Origin: Porifericola rhodea
GTDB taxonomy: Bacteria > Bacteroidota > Bacteroidia > Cytophagales > Cyclobacteriaceae
Length of the DNA stretch: 64,000 nucleotides
Direction: 5' to 3'
Assembly: GCF_030506305.1 (NCBI RefSeq)
Contig: NZ_CP119421.1
Span: forward strand, 3,302,501-3,366,500
The notes under the pieces are model-generated. The model was not told the origin of the DNA and did no database searches. It worked only from the letters and a program-made list of their open reading frames with translations. The position numbers and the translations under genes are program-made. Each line of letters begins with the position of its first letter. Positions within the stretch are counted from its first letter, which is position 1. Shown here piece by piece: positions 1-8,758 of the stretch.

Positions 1-1101
1 CTTAAAGTTAGCGAAGGTAAAGCCATCCTTTCAATGGGCGCTTATGGGGAGAGTGAAAAATTTGCCCGCCCGCGTCTGATGCTTAGGGGGCATAGCGATA
101 GTACCTTTGAAGTGGAAACACGATATGAGGCCAGAGGTAATAACCGAAAAGCTGCCATAGATTATGCTCAAATGGTCTCTTATAAGGTAAGTGTAGAAGA
201 CTCAGCTATCATTTTTCCTCCGGCCTTTACTTTTGACGAAGATGCCAAGTTTAGAAAGCAGCAGGTAGAAGTCATTCTTTTTATTCCATACCAGCAGGAG
301 TTTATCATAGATAGGGAGCTAAGTAGTATTTTGCGCAATACGCTTTATCAGTATGGTTACAATCGTTCAGATTTAAGAGATAACGTATTTATGTTTACTC
401 CGGATGGCCTGCAATGTACGAGCTGTAGCGAACGCGAAGTACTGGATAAGCAGTTTGATAGTACTCCTGGTACAAGTAGCTCAGATTCTTCTCAGGTTTT
501 TGATCTGAGCAATTTTGAGACAATACACATATCAGGGCCATTCCGCGTAAATATACGGCAAGCAGATGAGTACAGAGTTGAGTTTAATACAAAAGATAAC
601 TTGCTCAACGATTTTCGTGCAGAAGTGGAAGATAATGTGCTGGAGTTACAATACGGACAAATATTTTCTGATAAGGAAGAAAATATGGTTGAAGTGTTTA
701 TTAGTCTGCCAGAGTTACAAAGTTTACGCTTAAATGGTAGCGCTAAAGCTACGATTGATGAATTTGAGGGGGAGAAACTGAGTATAGATCTTTCAGGATC
801 TAGTGAAGCCTACCTTAGGGGAGAAGCTGAGAGTATTTCATTACAACTGAGGGGTGCATCTATTGCCAGGCTTTATGGGCAAAGCGCAGCTCTTGATGCA
901 GTCTTGAGTGGAGCCACCAAGCTGGAAGCACAGGAAATGAATGTTAACACTGTGAGCCTGGAAACTACCGGAGCTTCTACTGCCAGAGTGAACGTTTCAG
1001 AGACTCTAAATGCTGATGCGGAAGATTCCAGTCAAATTCAATATGAAGGAGAGCCTGAATTGAATATTCGTGGTGATAAAGATAAGGTAAAAGCATTATA
1101 G
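1..1101 (+). CDS. PspC/GIN-domain (DUF2807) protein, C-terminal part, 5' end cut by window edge
   Basis: The frame is open from base 1, so this is the tail of a longer gene; an internal ATG at 34 is not the true start. The last 200 or so residues form a repetitive beta-rich domain with many short Ser/Gly/Ala/Thr turns ending in ELNIRGD, typical of the GIN (DUF2807) domain, expected to fold as a right-handed beta-helix. The part before it, with a CTSC pair near residue 130, resembles the region that follows the membrane segments in Bacteroidota PspC-domain proteins. Such proteins sit in the envelope and are thought to answer envelope stress. The PspC part, if present, lies outside the window, so the full architecture is inferred. 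Confidence 0.75.
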   Translation, partial: LKVSEGKAILSMGAYGESEKFARPRLMLRGHSDSTFEVETRYEARGNNRKAAIDYAQMVSYKVSVEDSAIIFPPAFTFDEDAKFRKQQVEVILFIPYQQEFIIDRELSSILRNTLYQYGYNRSDLRDNVFMFTPDGLQCTSCSEREVLDKQFDSTPGTSSSDSSQVFDLSNFETIHISGPFRVNIRQADEYRVEFNTKDNLLNDFRAEVEDNVLELQYGQIFSDKEENMVEVFISLPELQSLRLNGSAKATIDEFEGEKLSIDLSGSSEAYLRGEAESISLQLRGASIARLYGQSAALDAVLSGATKLEAQEMNVNTVSLETTGASTARVNVSETLNADAEDSSQIQYEGEPELNIRGDKDKVKAL

Positions 1102-1130
1102 CCCCATCACTATAACTAACCAAATTGCTA

Positions 1131-1160
1131 AGGCCGGAAGTGTTAATTTCCGGCTTTTTT
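1131..1160 (+). terminator. Rho-independent terminator after the GIN-domain gene
   Basis: A GCCGGAA/TTCCGGC stem (1133-1139 with 1148-1154) is followed by a run of six T. It lies 30 bases after the plus-strand stop and overlaps the last codons of the convergent minus-strand gene. Confidence 0.75.
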
Positions 1161-2081
1161 ATTTTGCTTATGTTGTTGGAAGCGCTCGCTAATTAAATGT
1201 GCGTTTCCTAAATGACTATATTTAACAATGGCTACAAAGACGGTTCCGCCCAGAATATTACCTAAAGTGGTAAAAGTCTGAAAGTGAAGATAGTCCGCTA
1301 GTTTTATCCGTGAGTCTACCAGCATGCCGGTAAAAACTTCTATGGAGCCTATAATGGAGTGGTGCAATCCGCAAATACCAATTACCGTAGTTACTAAAAT
1401 AATGACCAGAATTCTACTGATTGTATCTTTGGAAGAAGTTACCAGCCAGGAAAGTAGGCCCATAAGCCAACCGGCAAACATAGCACTACCCAGGGTAAGC
1501 AACCAATCGTATTGTACCATTTTATGGGCCAGGTGGTAAAGGCTCTCTTTACTAACTACCCCCATAGATGGCCCCATCTTGGCTAAAATAAATCCAAACA
1601 GGTATCCTCCTAATAGGTTGCCAAGAAAGATAATCCCCCAGAGTTCCAGCAAATTAACTACCCGTACAGAACCGTTTAGCACTGGCAGTACAGCCAGATT
1701 AGTATGTTCCGTGAATAGCTCTGACCGCCCCAATATGACAAAAATAAAGCCGATAGGATAAGCGAAGGCAAGCGCAATATTTAGGCTGGCATCATCCATT
1801 GTACTACTAAACATGGTATAAATTGTACCCATGAGTAAGAGGCTGAAGCCTATTTCCAAACCTCCGGAAAATGCCGAGAAAAATACAGCCTTATTATGAC
1901 GGCGATACTCGGTAAGCGCCATCTGAATCTGTTCTTTCAGTATTTCACCACCCTCTTTAAGCTTTACTAACTTATCGGTGTTGTCTTTACTTTTATAATT
2001 GTTCACGTGCTTACGGGCCAGGGCTGCCTGACTTTCCACAATGCTTCTTTGTTTTTCTAAGGTTTCCGGGTCTTGTGCCAT
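1143..2081 (-). CDS. Formate/nitrite transporter (FNT) family membrane protein
   Basis: The 312-residue protein has a hydrophilic, charged N-terminus of about 60 residues, then six membrane segments. Family-like stretches include FSGGLEIGFSLLL, GRSELFTEHTNLAVLPVL and LHHSIIGSIEVFTGML, matching the paired half-helix layout of FocA/NirC-like pentameric channels. The long soluble N-terminus is like the YfdC-type branch rather than classical FocA. Members move small monovalent anions (formate, nitrite, hydrosulfide) across the inner membrane; the substrate here cannot be read from sequence. It is transcribed divergently from the acyl-CoA dehydrogenase gene, with 260 bases between them, and starts at an ATG. 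Confidence 0.85.
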   Translation of the reverse strand: MAQDPETLEKQRSIVESQAALARKHVNNYKSKDNTDKLVKLKEGGEILKEQIQMALTEYRRHNKAVFFSAFSGGLEIGFSLLLMGTIYTMFSSTMDDASLNIALAFAYPIGFIFVILGRSELFTEHTNLAVLPVLNGSVRVVNLLELWGIIFLGNLLGGYLFGFILAKMGPSMGVVSKESLYHLAHKMVQYDWLLTLGSAMFAGWLMGLLSWLVTSSKDTISRILVIILVTTVIGICGLHHSIIGSIEVFTGMLVDSRIKLADYLHFQTFTTLGNILGGTVFVAIVKYSHLGNAHLISERFQQHKQNKKAGN

Positions 2082-2236
2082 ATTAAAAAATGAAATTGAG
2101 CATTCTTTTACTTTTTGAAAGCCTGCTATCCTTATATAACTATCTAAAGCAAAAAAGTTAACGCTTTTCTCAGTCTCTTTTACCTGGTGGCTTTTATAGT
2201 GTAAGTAAGCGCGCTAAAAATTACTCAAAAAAAAGT

Positions 2237-2290
2237 TATGCATGCATACTAATACTCGAACTAATTAGTATATTTGTTATGTATGCATAA
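2237..2290. promoter_or_regulatory. Doubled palindromic operator overlapping a promoter
   Basis: TATGCATGCATA (2237-2248, a perfect palindrome) and TATGTATGCATA (2278-2289, near copy) have centres 41 bases apart, about four helical turns. Between them is TATATTTG (2269-2276), a match to the Bacteroidota -7 box TAnnTTTG, pointing at the acyl-CoA dehydrogenase gene 52 bases downstream; no good -33 box is visible. The layout suits a dimeric repressor of the TetR or MarR type that blocks the promoter and perhaps loops the DNA. The regulator is not encoded in this window. Confidence 0.5.
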
Positions 2291-2341
2291 TAAATATGAA
2301 TACACTTAACCCAGAAAATATAAAGTTAAATACAGCGACTC

Positions 2342-4138
2342 ATGGATACACTTGCAAAAAAACACACGATCAATGGTGGAGAATTTTTGATTAAAGAGAC
2401 TGAGGCAAAAGATATCTTCATACCCGAAGAGTTTAGCGAAGAGCAGCGTATGATGGCAGATGCCACTCAGGACTTTATCAATAAAGAAATTGCTCCTAAC
2501 ATTGAGAGAATGGATAGTATGGAACCTGGCTTTATGCCTGGCCTGCTTGACAAAGCTGGTGAATTAGGCCTTTTAGGAATTTCTATTCCTGAAGAATATG
2601 GAGGCCTGGGTATGAGCTTCAATACTTCTATGTTGATAGCTGATGTTATAGGCTCTGCAGGTTCGTTTTCTACCGCTTATGGTGCTCACACAGGTATAGG
2701 AACCTTGCCTATTCTGTATTATGGTACTGAAGAGCAAAAACAAAAGTATTTACCTCTACTGGCAAGTGGCGAATGGAAAGCCTGCTACTGCCTTACTGAA
2801 CCAGACGCGGGTTCTGATGCTAACTCTGGTAAAACCAAAGCAGTTCTTACCGAAGACGGCAAGCACTATAAAATAACCGGGCAAAAGATGTGGATTTCCA
2901 ATGCTGGGTTTGCCGATCTTTTTATTGTATTTGCCCGAATTGAAGATGATAAATACCTGACTGCTTTTATCGTTGAAAAATCCTTTGGTGGCATTACTAT
3001 GAATGAGGAAGAGAAGAAACTTGGTATTAAAGGCTCTTCTACCCGTCAGGTCTTCTTTAACGATACCCTGGTACCCGTAGAAAATATGCTTTCCAAGCGG
3101 GGTAATGGTTTTAAGATAGCAGTAAATATTCTGAACATCGGTAGAATCAAGTTAGGTGCAGGTGTAATTGGTGGTTGTAAGCAAGTCGTGAGCGATTCGG
3201 TAAACTACGCAAATGAGCGTAAGCAATTTGGGGTATCAATTTCCAGCTTTGGTGCCATTCAACAGAAGCTGGCAAACATGGCTGCTCGCATTTACGCTAC
3301 AGAAGCCGCTTGTTATCGTGCCGGTCAGGATATAGAAGATCGCATTCAGGCTCTGATGGATGAAGGCATGTCGGAAAACGAAGCGAAATTGAAAGGAGTG
3401 GAGCAGTTTGCCATTGAGTGCGCTATTATGAAAGTACATGGCTCTGAGGTACTGGACTATTGCGTAGATGAAGGAGTACAGATTTATGGAGGAATGGGTT
3501 TCTCTGCTGATGCACCGATGGAAAGAGCTTATCGTGATGCGCGTATTGCCCGTATTTATGAAGGTACTAATGAGATCAACCGTATGTTACTGGTAGGTAT
3601 GACCATTAAACGTGCTATGAAAGGTGAGATTAACCTGCTGGGCCCGGCAATGGCAGTAGGTAAAGAATTGACTTCGGTACCAGACTTTTCAGCAAAAGAT
3701 ATGACAGGGCTATTTGCCAAAGAAAAAGAGGTACTAAAGAATCTGAAAAAGTCTGTATTAATGGTAGCTGGTAAAGCAGCTCAGGATTTTGGCACTAAGC
3801 TGGATCAGGAGCAGGAAATACTCATGAATATTGCTGATATGATGATAGAAATCTATGCTGCAGAATCTACCATTTTGCGTACAGAGAAGCTGATTGGCAT
3901 GAAGGGAGAAGAAGCTTGCCGTGAGCAGATCAATATGACACAGCTTTATCTTCATATGGCAGTAGATAAGATAAATAGTAACGGTAAAGAAGCCATTGCT
4001 TCTTTTGCTAAAGGAGATGAGCAGCGAGTTATGCTTATGGGGCTTAAGCGCTTTACCAAGATGGATCTGTATAATTTGAAAGAGTTGAGAAGATCAATCG
4101 CTCAATTGCTTATCAATAAAAATGAATATGCTTTTTAA
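2342..4138 (+). CDS. Acyl-CoA dehydrogenase family protein
   Basis: A 598-residue flavoprotein expected to oxidise acyl-CoA to trans-2-enoyl-CoA in fatty acid beta-oxidation. Signatures in order: ISIPEEYGGLGMSF in the N-terminal helical domain, CYCLTEPDAGSDANS (FAD/substrate loop), KMWISNAGFADLF in the beta domain, GRIKLGAGVIGG, YANERKQFG, and ARIYEGTNEINR, whose Glu is the usual catalytic base region. A C-terminal extension of about 170 residues makes it longer than short-chain dehydrogenases (about 380) and like the very-long-chain type. It appears monocistronic, with a terminator 43 bases after the stop and a palindromic operator upstream. Chain-length preference is not readable. Confidence 0.9.
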   Translation: MDTLAKKHTINGGEFLIKETEAKDIFIPEEFSEEQRMMADATQDFINKEIAPNIERMDSMEPGFMPGLLDKAGELGLLGISIPEEYGGLGMSFNTSMLIADVIGSAGSFSTAYGAHTGIGTLPILYYGTEEQKQKYLPLLASGEWKACYCLTEPDAGSDANSGKTKAVLTEDGKHYKITGQKMWISNAGFADLFIVFARIEDDKYLTAFIVEKSFGGITMNEEEKKLGIKGSSTRQVFFNDTLVPVENMLSKRGNGFKIAVNILNIGRIKLGAGVIGGCKQVVSDSVNYANERKQFGVSISSFGAIQQKLANMAARIYATEAACYRAGQDIEDRIQALMDEGMSENEAKLKGVEQFAIECAIMKVHGSEVLDYCVDEGVQIYGGMGFSADAPMERAYRDARIARIYEGTNEINRMLLVGMTIKRAMKGEINLLGPAMAVGKELTSVPDFSAKDMTGLFAKEKEVLKNLKKSVLMVAGKAAQDFGTKLDQEQEILMNIADMMIEIYAAESTILRTEKLIGMKGEEACREQINMTQLYLHMAVDKINSNGKEAIASFAKGDEQRVMLMGLKRFTKMDLYNLKELRRSIAQLLINKNEYAF

Positions 4139-4180
4139 TGATGAATAGGTTTTGAATTAGGTCGAGAATAAAGAGAAATG

Positions 4181-4208
4181 CCAACTCACTTTGAGTTGGT
4201 TTTTTTTT
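4181..4208 (+). terminator. Terminator of the acyl-CoA dehydrogenase gene
   Basis: CCAACTCA / TGAGTTGG stem with a three-base loop, followed by nine T residues. Confidence 0.9.
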
Positions 4209-4290
4209 GCCATAGGCTCAAAGTTCCGCGTTAGTTGTACAAAACAATAATGAATAGAATTTTGAAAAGATAAGAGGGGTAAAAAGAAAA

Positions 4291-4316
4291 AACCTTCTTT
4301 AATTAAAGAAGGTTTT
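4291..4316. terminator. Second, possibly bidirectional hairpin
   Basis: AACCTTCTTT pairs with AAAGAAGGTT (4291-4314), flanked by an A-rich run on the left and TTCTT on the right, so it could end transcripts from either side. No gene lies between it and the previous terminator, so what it terminates is unclear. Confidence 0.55.
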
Positions 4317-4579
4317 CTTGCTGTAAACAGGTGTATGAATAAAAACAATTTGTGTTATGTACCTATATATACTAGATGTTAAGGAAAGGTAACCCCGTCT
4401 CTTAAAAAAAAATATAAAATTATTATATTTACACGTAATAAACTGATAATCAACTGTTTGAAAATTGAATTTATTTCATATTATTTAATTTTTTTTTAAG
4501 ATGAAGAAAAACATGAATCCAAATCGTAGGATATAATCGCTGTTGGATTTTAGGCCTCATTAAATCTTAAGGGTACCGG
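4317..4579. other. AT-rich intergenic stretch without a recognisable gene
   Basis: Very AT-rich sequence with long A and T runs and only very short reading frames (the longest ATG frame seen, from 4501, is about a dozen codons). I see no conserved RNA fold. The stretch probably holds only upstream promoter sequence for the phosphatase gene. Confidence 0.5.
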
Positions 4580-4610
4580 TTTTTCAAATTCCCATGCTTT
4601 CGCATCTTTG
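4580..4610 (+). promoter_or_regulatory. Candidate Bacteroidota-type promoter for the phosphatase/fbp pair
   Basis: TTTT (4580-4583), a 19-base spacer, and CATCTTTG (4603-4610) fit TTTG-N19-TAnnTTTG with one mismatch in each box. The predicted transcript would start near 4617, about 35 bases before the ATG. Confidence 0.4.
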
Positions 4611-4651
4611 TCCTATCAAGTTTAAATATTAATTTACCATTCACTTAGCTT

Positions 4652-5131
4652 ATGATTAATGTATTATTTGTTTGCCTGGGAAACATATGCCGATCTCCTA
4701 TGGCCGAAGCGGTATTTAACGGTTTGCTCAAAGAACAGCACCTTCAAAACCAGATTCAATGTGATTCTGCAGGCACCTCTGATTACCATATGGGGGAAAC
4801 TCCTGATAAGCGTACTATGGAAGTTGTATTGCAGAATAAACTGGCACTAGACCATAAAGGAAGGCAGTTTAGCGCGGATGATTTTGAGGTATATAATTAT
4901 ATCATTGCGATGGATGAAGACAATAAAAAGAATATTCTTAGGCTAGAAAGCTCAGCTACTCAGAAGAGCTATAAGGTTTTTCTGATGAGAGAGTTTGAAG
5001 ATAAGGCTCAGAACCTTAATGTGCCAGACCCTTATTGGAGCGGTGCTGATGGATTTATAGAAGTTTATGAGATTTTGTGGAGAAGCTGTCAAAATTTGCT
5101 AGATTATATAAAAAAGGAACATCAGCTTTAG
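4652..5131 (+). CDS. Low-molecular-weight protein tyrosine phosphatase
   Basis: The N-terminus carries the family P-loop CLGNICRS, a CX5R(S/T) motif with catalytic Cys8 and Arg14. The C-terminal part has VPDPYW, the conserved DPY loop holding the general acid Asp. The length of 159 residues is normal for the family. The enzyme hydrolyses phosphotyrosine (or phosphoarginine in some bacteria) in the cytoplasm; bacterial members often act on exopolysaccharide tyrosine kinases, but none is nearby. It lies 43 bases upstream of fbp on the same strand and may be cotranscribed with it. Confidence 0.9.
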   Translation: MINVLFVCLGNICRSPMAEAVFNGLLKEQHLQNQIQCDSAGTSDYHMGETPDKRTMEVVLQNKLALDHKGRQFSADDFEVYNYIIAMDEDNKKNILRLESSATQKSYKVFLMREFEDKAQNLNVPDPYWSGADGFIEVYEILWRSCQNLLDYIKKEHQL

Positions 5132-5174
5132 CTAAGCTAATGTGCGAGTGTTTGTACTTATTTAGTGAAATATT

Positions 5175-6188
5175 ATGACGACTAACCTTGGACTCCCGGT
5201 AGGGACCACTCTTGATAGGTTTATCAAAACTAATCAGGATGGCTTCCCTTTTGCCTCAGGTGAACTCTCACAATTGTTGAGAGACATTGCTTTGGCTGGC
5301 AAAATTCTAAACAGAGAAATTAACCAGGCTGGCCTGGGCAATATTCTGGGTGATTTTGGTGAAACCAACGTGCAGGGAGAAAACCAACAAAAGCTAGATG
5401 TGGTTGCGGACATCAGGTTTACTCGTGCCCTAAAAAATGGCGGCGAGGTCTGTGCAATTATTTCTGAAGAAAAAGAAGAAATTATACACCTTAACCCCAA
5501 CTCAAAGTATCTGGTAGCTATTGATCCGCTGGATGGTTCATCTAACATAGATGCTAATGTATCTATAGGTACTATATTTTCTATCTACCGACGCAAGTCC
5601 AAGCTTGGGACCCGTGCTACAGAAGAAGATATGTTGCAGCCAGGTAATGCTCAAATCGCTGCGGGTTATCTTTTGTATGGTTCATCAACTATGTTGGTAT
5701 ATACTACCGGTGATAAGGTTAATGGCTTTACTTATGAGCCATCATTAGGAGAGTTCTTTTTATCCCATCGTAATATGTGCATACCAGAAAATGGTAAAAT
5801 ATTTTCTATTAACGAGGGGTATTACTACGAATACGACGATAATATCCGTAATTATATAGAGCAGTGTAAGCAGCGTAAATTTTCTGCCCGCTACATTGGG
5901 TCATTAGTAGGGGATTTTCATCGCAATTTGCTTAAGGGAGGTATTTACTTGTATCCTTCTACCAATGCTAACCCTCAGGGAAAGCTCAGGCTTTTATATG
6001 AGTGCAATGCTTTGGCTTTTATAGCTGAGCAGGCAGGTGGTTTAGCTACTGATGGAAGGCAGCGTATTATGGATATACAACCAGAAAGTTTTCATCAAAG
6101 AACACCACTATTTATTGGTTCGCCCAAAATGGTAGAAGAAGTAGGAGAGGTGTTCAAACAACAACTTTCCGGTAGAGTGCACTCCTGA
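5175..6188 (+). CDS. fbp: Class I fructose-1,6-bisphosphatase
   Basis: This 337-residue enzyme hydrolyses fructose 1,6-bisphosphate to fructose 6-phosphate in gluconeogenesis. The metal-binding signature [12 protein letters not shown] is present near residues 117-128, preceded by IISEEKEE, which supplies acidic ligands. Other class I marks are [28 protein letters not shown] and [21 protein letters not shown]. Length matches class I enzymes. The last 35 bases overlap the 3' end of the convergent methyltransferase gene, an unusually tight tail-to-tail arrangement. Confidence 0.95.
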   Translation: MTTNLGLPVGTTLDRFIKTNQDGFPFASGELSQLLRDIALAGKILNREINQAGLGNILGDFGETNVQGENQQKLDVVADIRFTRALKNGGEVCAIISEEKEEIIHLNPNSKYLVAIDPLDGSSNIDANVSIGTIFSIYRRKSKLGTRATEEDMLQPGNAQIAAGYLLYGSSTMLVYTTGDKVNGFTYEPSLGEFFLSHRNMCIPENGKIFSINEGYYYEYDDNIRNYIEQCKQRKFSARYIGSLVGDFHRNLLKGGIYLYPSTNANPQGKLRLLYECNALAFIAEQAGGLATDGRQRIMDIQPESFHQRTPLFIGSPKMVEEVGEVFKQQLSGRVHS

Positions 6189-6813
6189 TAAATCTGTGGT
6201 AAAAAAATCTTTCTTGGAAAGGCATATACCCTATACTTTGAAATACTTCGGTAAAATCTGGTAAGCTTTGGTTTTTTAGACCGCTACTCAAACTGAAGAA
6301 TTTGTACATCAGCTTGAGCATAACTGTTTTCCATAAACGGCTTATGCCTTTCCCTTCTTTCGTAAAGTCTGCAAATAACCACTCTCCTTTGTCTTTAAGG
6401 ATGTAGGAAAGCTTTGTAACCATTAACTTAGCTTCATTACTGTTATACACATCTAGTACGAAAAATGTCAGTACAGCGTCGTATAGTGTGCCTGAAGGAA
6501 TCTGAGCTTCGGTACCGCAAATAAACTCAACATGTGTATCTGATTTTATATGATGAGATATTTTTTGATACCCTTTTTTTGCCCTGGCCAGCATAGCTGA
6601 TGATGCCTCTATGTAGGTAATCCGTTTAGGTTGGGCCTGATATAGTAAATCTGACATAATTTCTCCGCTTCCGCCTCCTACAAATAAGATATTTGCATGT
6701 TTGGGTAGCCTATCTAAAAATACTTTCTGTGCTCTCAGTATATTTTGGCCGAAAACTATTTTTGCGAGAAAGTCATAATAGGGAGCTATTGCCTGAAAGC
6801 TATTTGGCTTCAT
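6154..6813 (-). CDS. Class I SAM-dependent methyltransferase
   Basis: A 219-residue cytoplasmic protein with a Rossmann-type SAM site: [12 protein letters not shown] (motif I, GxGxG-like) near residue 42, an acidic YIEASSAML strand end (motif II), and [12 protein letters not shown] (motif IV region). The start overlaps the stop of the preceding UbiA-like gene (shared ATGA-type junction), so the two are translationally coupled. The pairing of a prenyltransferase with a methyltransferase recalls MenA/UbiE in quinone synthesis, but this protein lacks clear UbiE signatures. The acceptor is unknown and may be a product of the neighbouring membrane enzyme. Confidence 0.8.
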   Translation of the reverse strand: MKPNSFQAIAPYYDFLAKIVFGQNILRAQKVFLDRLPKHANILFVGGGSGEIMSDLLYQAQPKRITYIEASSAMLARAKKGYQKISHHIKSDTHVEFICGTEAQIPSGTLYDAVLTFFVLDVYNSNEAKLMVTKLSYILKDKGEWLFADFTKEGKGISRLWKTVMLKLMYKFFSLSSGLKNQSLPDFTEVFQSIGYMPFQERFFYHRFIRSALYRKVVV

Positions 6814-7652
6814 GGAAGTAGAAGATAAATTAAAGGAAAAAAGAAAATGGCATCTGCCAGACTACGGTATAGCTCCTTAGCACTGAAAAAAGCAGGAAAG
6901 CTTAATATGGCTTGTAAGCTTGTAGCCATACCCAACACGATAAACTGTACAAATCTGAATTCTGGCTCAGCGTTAAAATATAAAAAGCTAACGACAGCCA
7001 GACCATAAACTAACAACAGGCAAATTTGTATGACATGTCGTAAGTATCTTTCGTTAACTACTACTGCTAATGAAGTATGTTGGTCTTTAGTGTCTACATC
7101 TTTTTCATACCAGGCAAGAAGCAGAAGATTGCAAAGTGCCATACCCAGATATTGAGCAAAAAGTAAGTAAACAGAGGTAGGCAGGGAAGCACTATTTGCA
7201 TAATATGCCGGCAGAAATATGCCCAAGCAGTAGAGTAGCGCACTCACTACTTCTTTATGAAAAAGTGTCTTTAGTTCCAAAAATTGGATTGACCAAAAGT
7301 ATAAGGCGACAAATAACATAATAATACAGCCCCACACTATCAGGCGTAAAGGAAGGAAGCTAAGGGTAATTAAGCCACCTATAGACACAAGGATAAAAAT
7401 AATGGAGAGAGCTTTAAAATATTTTTGATGAAACCTATGACGAGGTGTATTTGCCTGATGTGGAATAGCACGAGCATCACTGAGGTGATCCAGTGTGTAA
7501 ATTAGCCACACACATTCTCCAAGAGCGAGTGTTATACTCACTGGTATTAACAGCCCCATATATTTTGCGATAAACAGGCTGCTTACTACTGCTCCCAGCA
7601 CAACATCCAGACTGAGAATACGAGCAATGTTAAAAATCTTGAAAAAGCTCAA
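6810..7652 (-). CDS. UbiA-like membrane prenyltransferase
   Basis: The 280-residue protein has about eight membrane helices. Two Asp-rich loops at the right places point to the UbiA superfamily: IYTLDHLSDA near residue 52 and WYEKDVDTKDQHTSLAV near residue 180, the latter strongly resembling the second DxxxD motif followed by TSLAV. The first motif is degenerate (D-x3-D, without the usual N/D pair). UbiA enzymes attach isoprenoid chains to aromatic or other acceptors in the membrane. The start is a TTG; a TAACTTTG -7 box lies 23 bases upstream and no in-frame ATG occurs before the second helix. The substrate is unknown. Confidence 0.65.
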   Translation of the reverse strand: MSFFKIFNIARILSLDVVLGAVVSSLFIAKYMGLLIPVSITLALGECVWLIYTLDHLSDARAIPHQANTPRHRFHQKYFKALSIIFILVSIGGLITLSFLPLRLIVWGCIIMLFVALYFWSIQFLELKTLFHKEVVSALLYCLGIFLPAYYANSASLPTSVYLLFAQYLGMALCNLLLLAWYEKDVDTKDQHTSLAVVVNERYLRHVIQICLLLVYGLAVVSFLYFNAEPEFRFVQFIVLGMATSLQAILSFPAFFSAKELYRSLADAIFFFPLIYLLLP

Positions 7653-7674
7653 AGTAAGGGGGCTTGTAAATAAG

Positions 7675-7682
7675 CAAAGTTA
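7675..7682 (-). promoter_or_regulatory. Candidate -7 box for the UbiA-like/methyltransferase pair
   Basis: Read on the minus strand this is TAACTTTG, a full match to TAnnTTTG. The expected -33 box 19 bases upstream is poor (AATT), so only half of the promoter is supported. Confidence 0.4.
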
Positions 7683-7760
7683 AAGTATTGTAAGCTCTTA
7701 TAATTACAGCATATGCGTGTTAATTTTAGACTAATGGCATGGATGCTTGGGCAAAGGTCA

Positions 7761-7786
7761 AAAAAAAAGCCCAATACTGGGCTTTT
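7761..7786 (-). terminator. Terminator of the ATP synthase operon
   Basis: On the minus strand, AAGCCCA / TGGGCTT with a four-base loop is followed by an uninterrupted T run of about nine. It lies some 20 bases after the atpG stop and closes the long minus-strand operon. Confidence 0.9.
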
Positions 7787-7807
7787 CTAAATAATGTATA
7801 CGTAAAA

Positions 7808-8695
7808 TTAGCTTTCCAGTGCCTCTGCACCCGCAACAATTTCAAGTATCTCCTTAGTAATTGCTGCCTGACGGGTACGGTTGTAGGTAAGCTTCAATTG
7901 TTTGAGCAGCTCACCTGCATTATCAGTTGCCTGATCCATCGCTGTCATACGTGCTCCCTGCTCAGCTGCAGCTGATTCCAGATAAGCTTTGTAAAACTGT
8001 ATTTTAAGCGACTGAGGAATTAGTTCTTCCACTATATACTCCTCAGAAGGCTCATAGATATAGTCTATCTTGTTATTTGTTTCTTTGCTTTCTTCTTCAT
8101 TAGAAGATTGTACAGGAAGAAACTGTTCGTTAGTAACCACTTGAGTAGCTACATTTTTAAAGGTATTAAATACCAGAACTACTTTATCCACTTCGCCTCC
8201 TTCGTACATCTCCATTACGGCTTCAGCGGCAGTTCGTACATTCTCAAAAGACTGCTCACTAAAAAGTTCTGCGTATTTCTCGATAGGGTTTTGTCCTCTA
8301 CGCTTGTAGTAATCACGACCTTTTGTACCCACAGTCATCAGATGTAGCCTGTTGTTACGCTCATAGGTACTGTACTCATTAGAAATGAGCTGACGCAGGT
8401 AACGGAATAAGCTGGTATTAAAGGCCCCACAAAGTCCTCTGTCAGAAGTAAAAACTACAAACAACACATTCTTGACATCTCTTTGTTTGGCATACTCACT
8501 AACATTTTCTTCGCTTAAGCTGGAAGATACGTTATTGAGTATCACGTTGAGTTTTTCAGCATAAGGCCTCATCTGTAGCAGACGGTCCTGTGCTTTACGC
8601 AGCTTAGAGGCAGCTACCATTTTCATAGCTTTGGTGATCTGCTGCGTGGATTTTACAGAGGCTATTCGGCTTTTTACTGCTTTTAAGCTCGGCAT
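7808..8695 (-). CDS. atpG: ATP synthase F1 subunit gamma
   Basis: The 295-residue central-stalk subunit has both family end signatures: MPSLKAVKSRIASVKSTQQI at the N-terminus and ARMTAMDQATDNAGELLK with YNRTRQAAITKEILEIVAGAEAL at the C-terminus, which form the coiled-coil rotor axle. SDRGLCGAFN is also present. It is the last gene of the operon. A stem-loop lies in the 63-base gap between atpA and this gene. Confidence 0.97.
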   Translation of the reverse strand: MPSLKAVKSRIASVKSTQQITKAMKMVAASKLRKAQDRLLQMRPYAEKLNVILNNVSSSLSEENVSEYAKQRDVKNVLFVVFTSDRGLCGAFNTSLFRYLRQLISNEYSTYERNNRLHLMTVGTKGRDYYKRRGQNPIEKYAELFSEQSFENVRTAAEAVMEMYEGGEVDKVVLVFNTFKNVATQVVTNEQFLPVQSSNEEESKETNNKIDYIYEPSEEYIVEELIPQSLKIQFYKAYLESAAAEQGARMTAMDQATDNAGELLKQLKLTYNRTRQAAITKEILEIVAGAEALES

Positions 8696-8723
8696 GTTAT
8701 TGTTTTGTGAGTCTAAGAAGTAG

Positions 8724-8746
8724 GGCTATGCGCGTTACATAGCCCC
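8724..8746 (-). other. Intercistronic stem-loop between atpA and atpG
   Basis: GGGCTATG and CATAGCCC form a perfect 8-base-pair stem with a seven-base loop in the atpA-atpG gap. There is no T run after it on the minus strand, so it is not a classical terminator. It may stabilise upstream mRNA ends or cause partial termination. Confidence 0.6.
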
Positions 8747-8758
8747 TTTATAGTTATT

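Noticed and set aside
4157-4348. 63-codon minus-strand frame after the acyl-CoA dehydrogenase gene
   Set aside because: It spans two terminator hairpins, and its Phe-rich sequence comes from A runs read in reverse.
7739-7975. 78-codon plus-strand frame opposite the atpG end
   Set aside because: It runs through the operon terminator and the antisense of atpG; composition is a mirror of the real gene and no family is visible.
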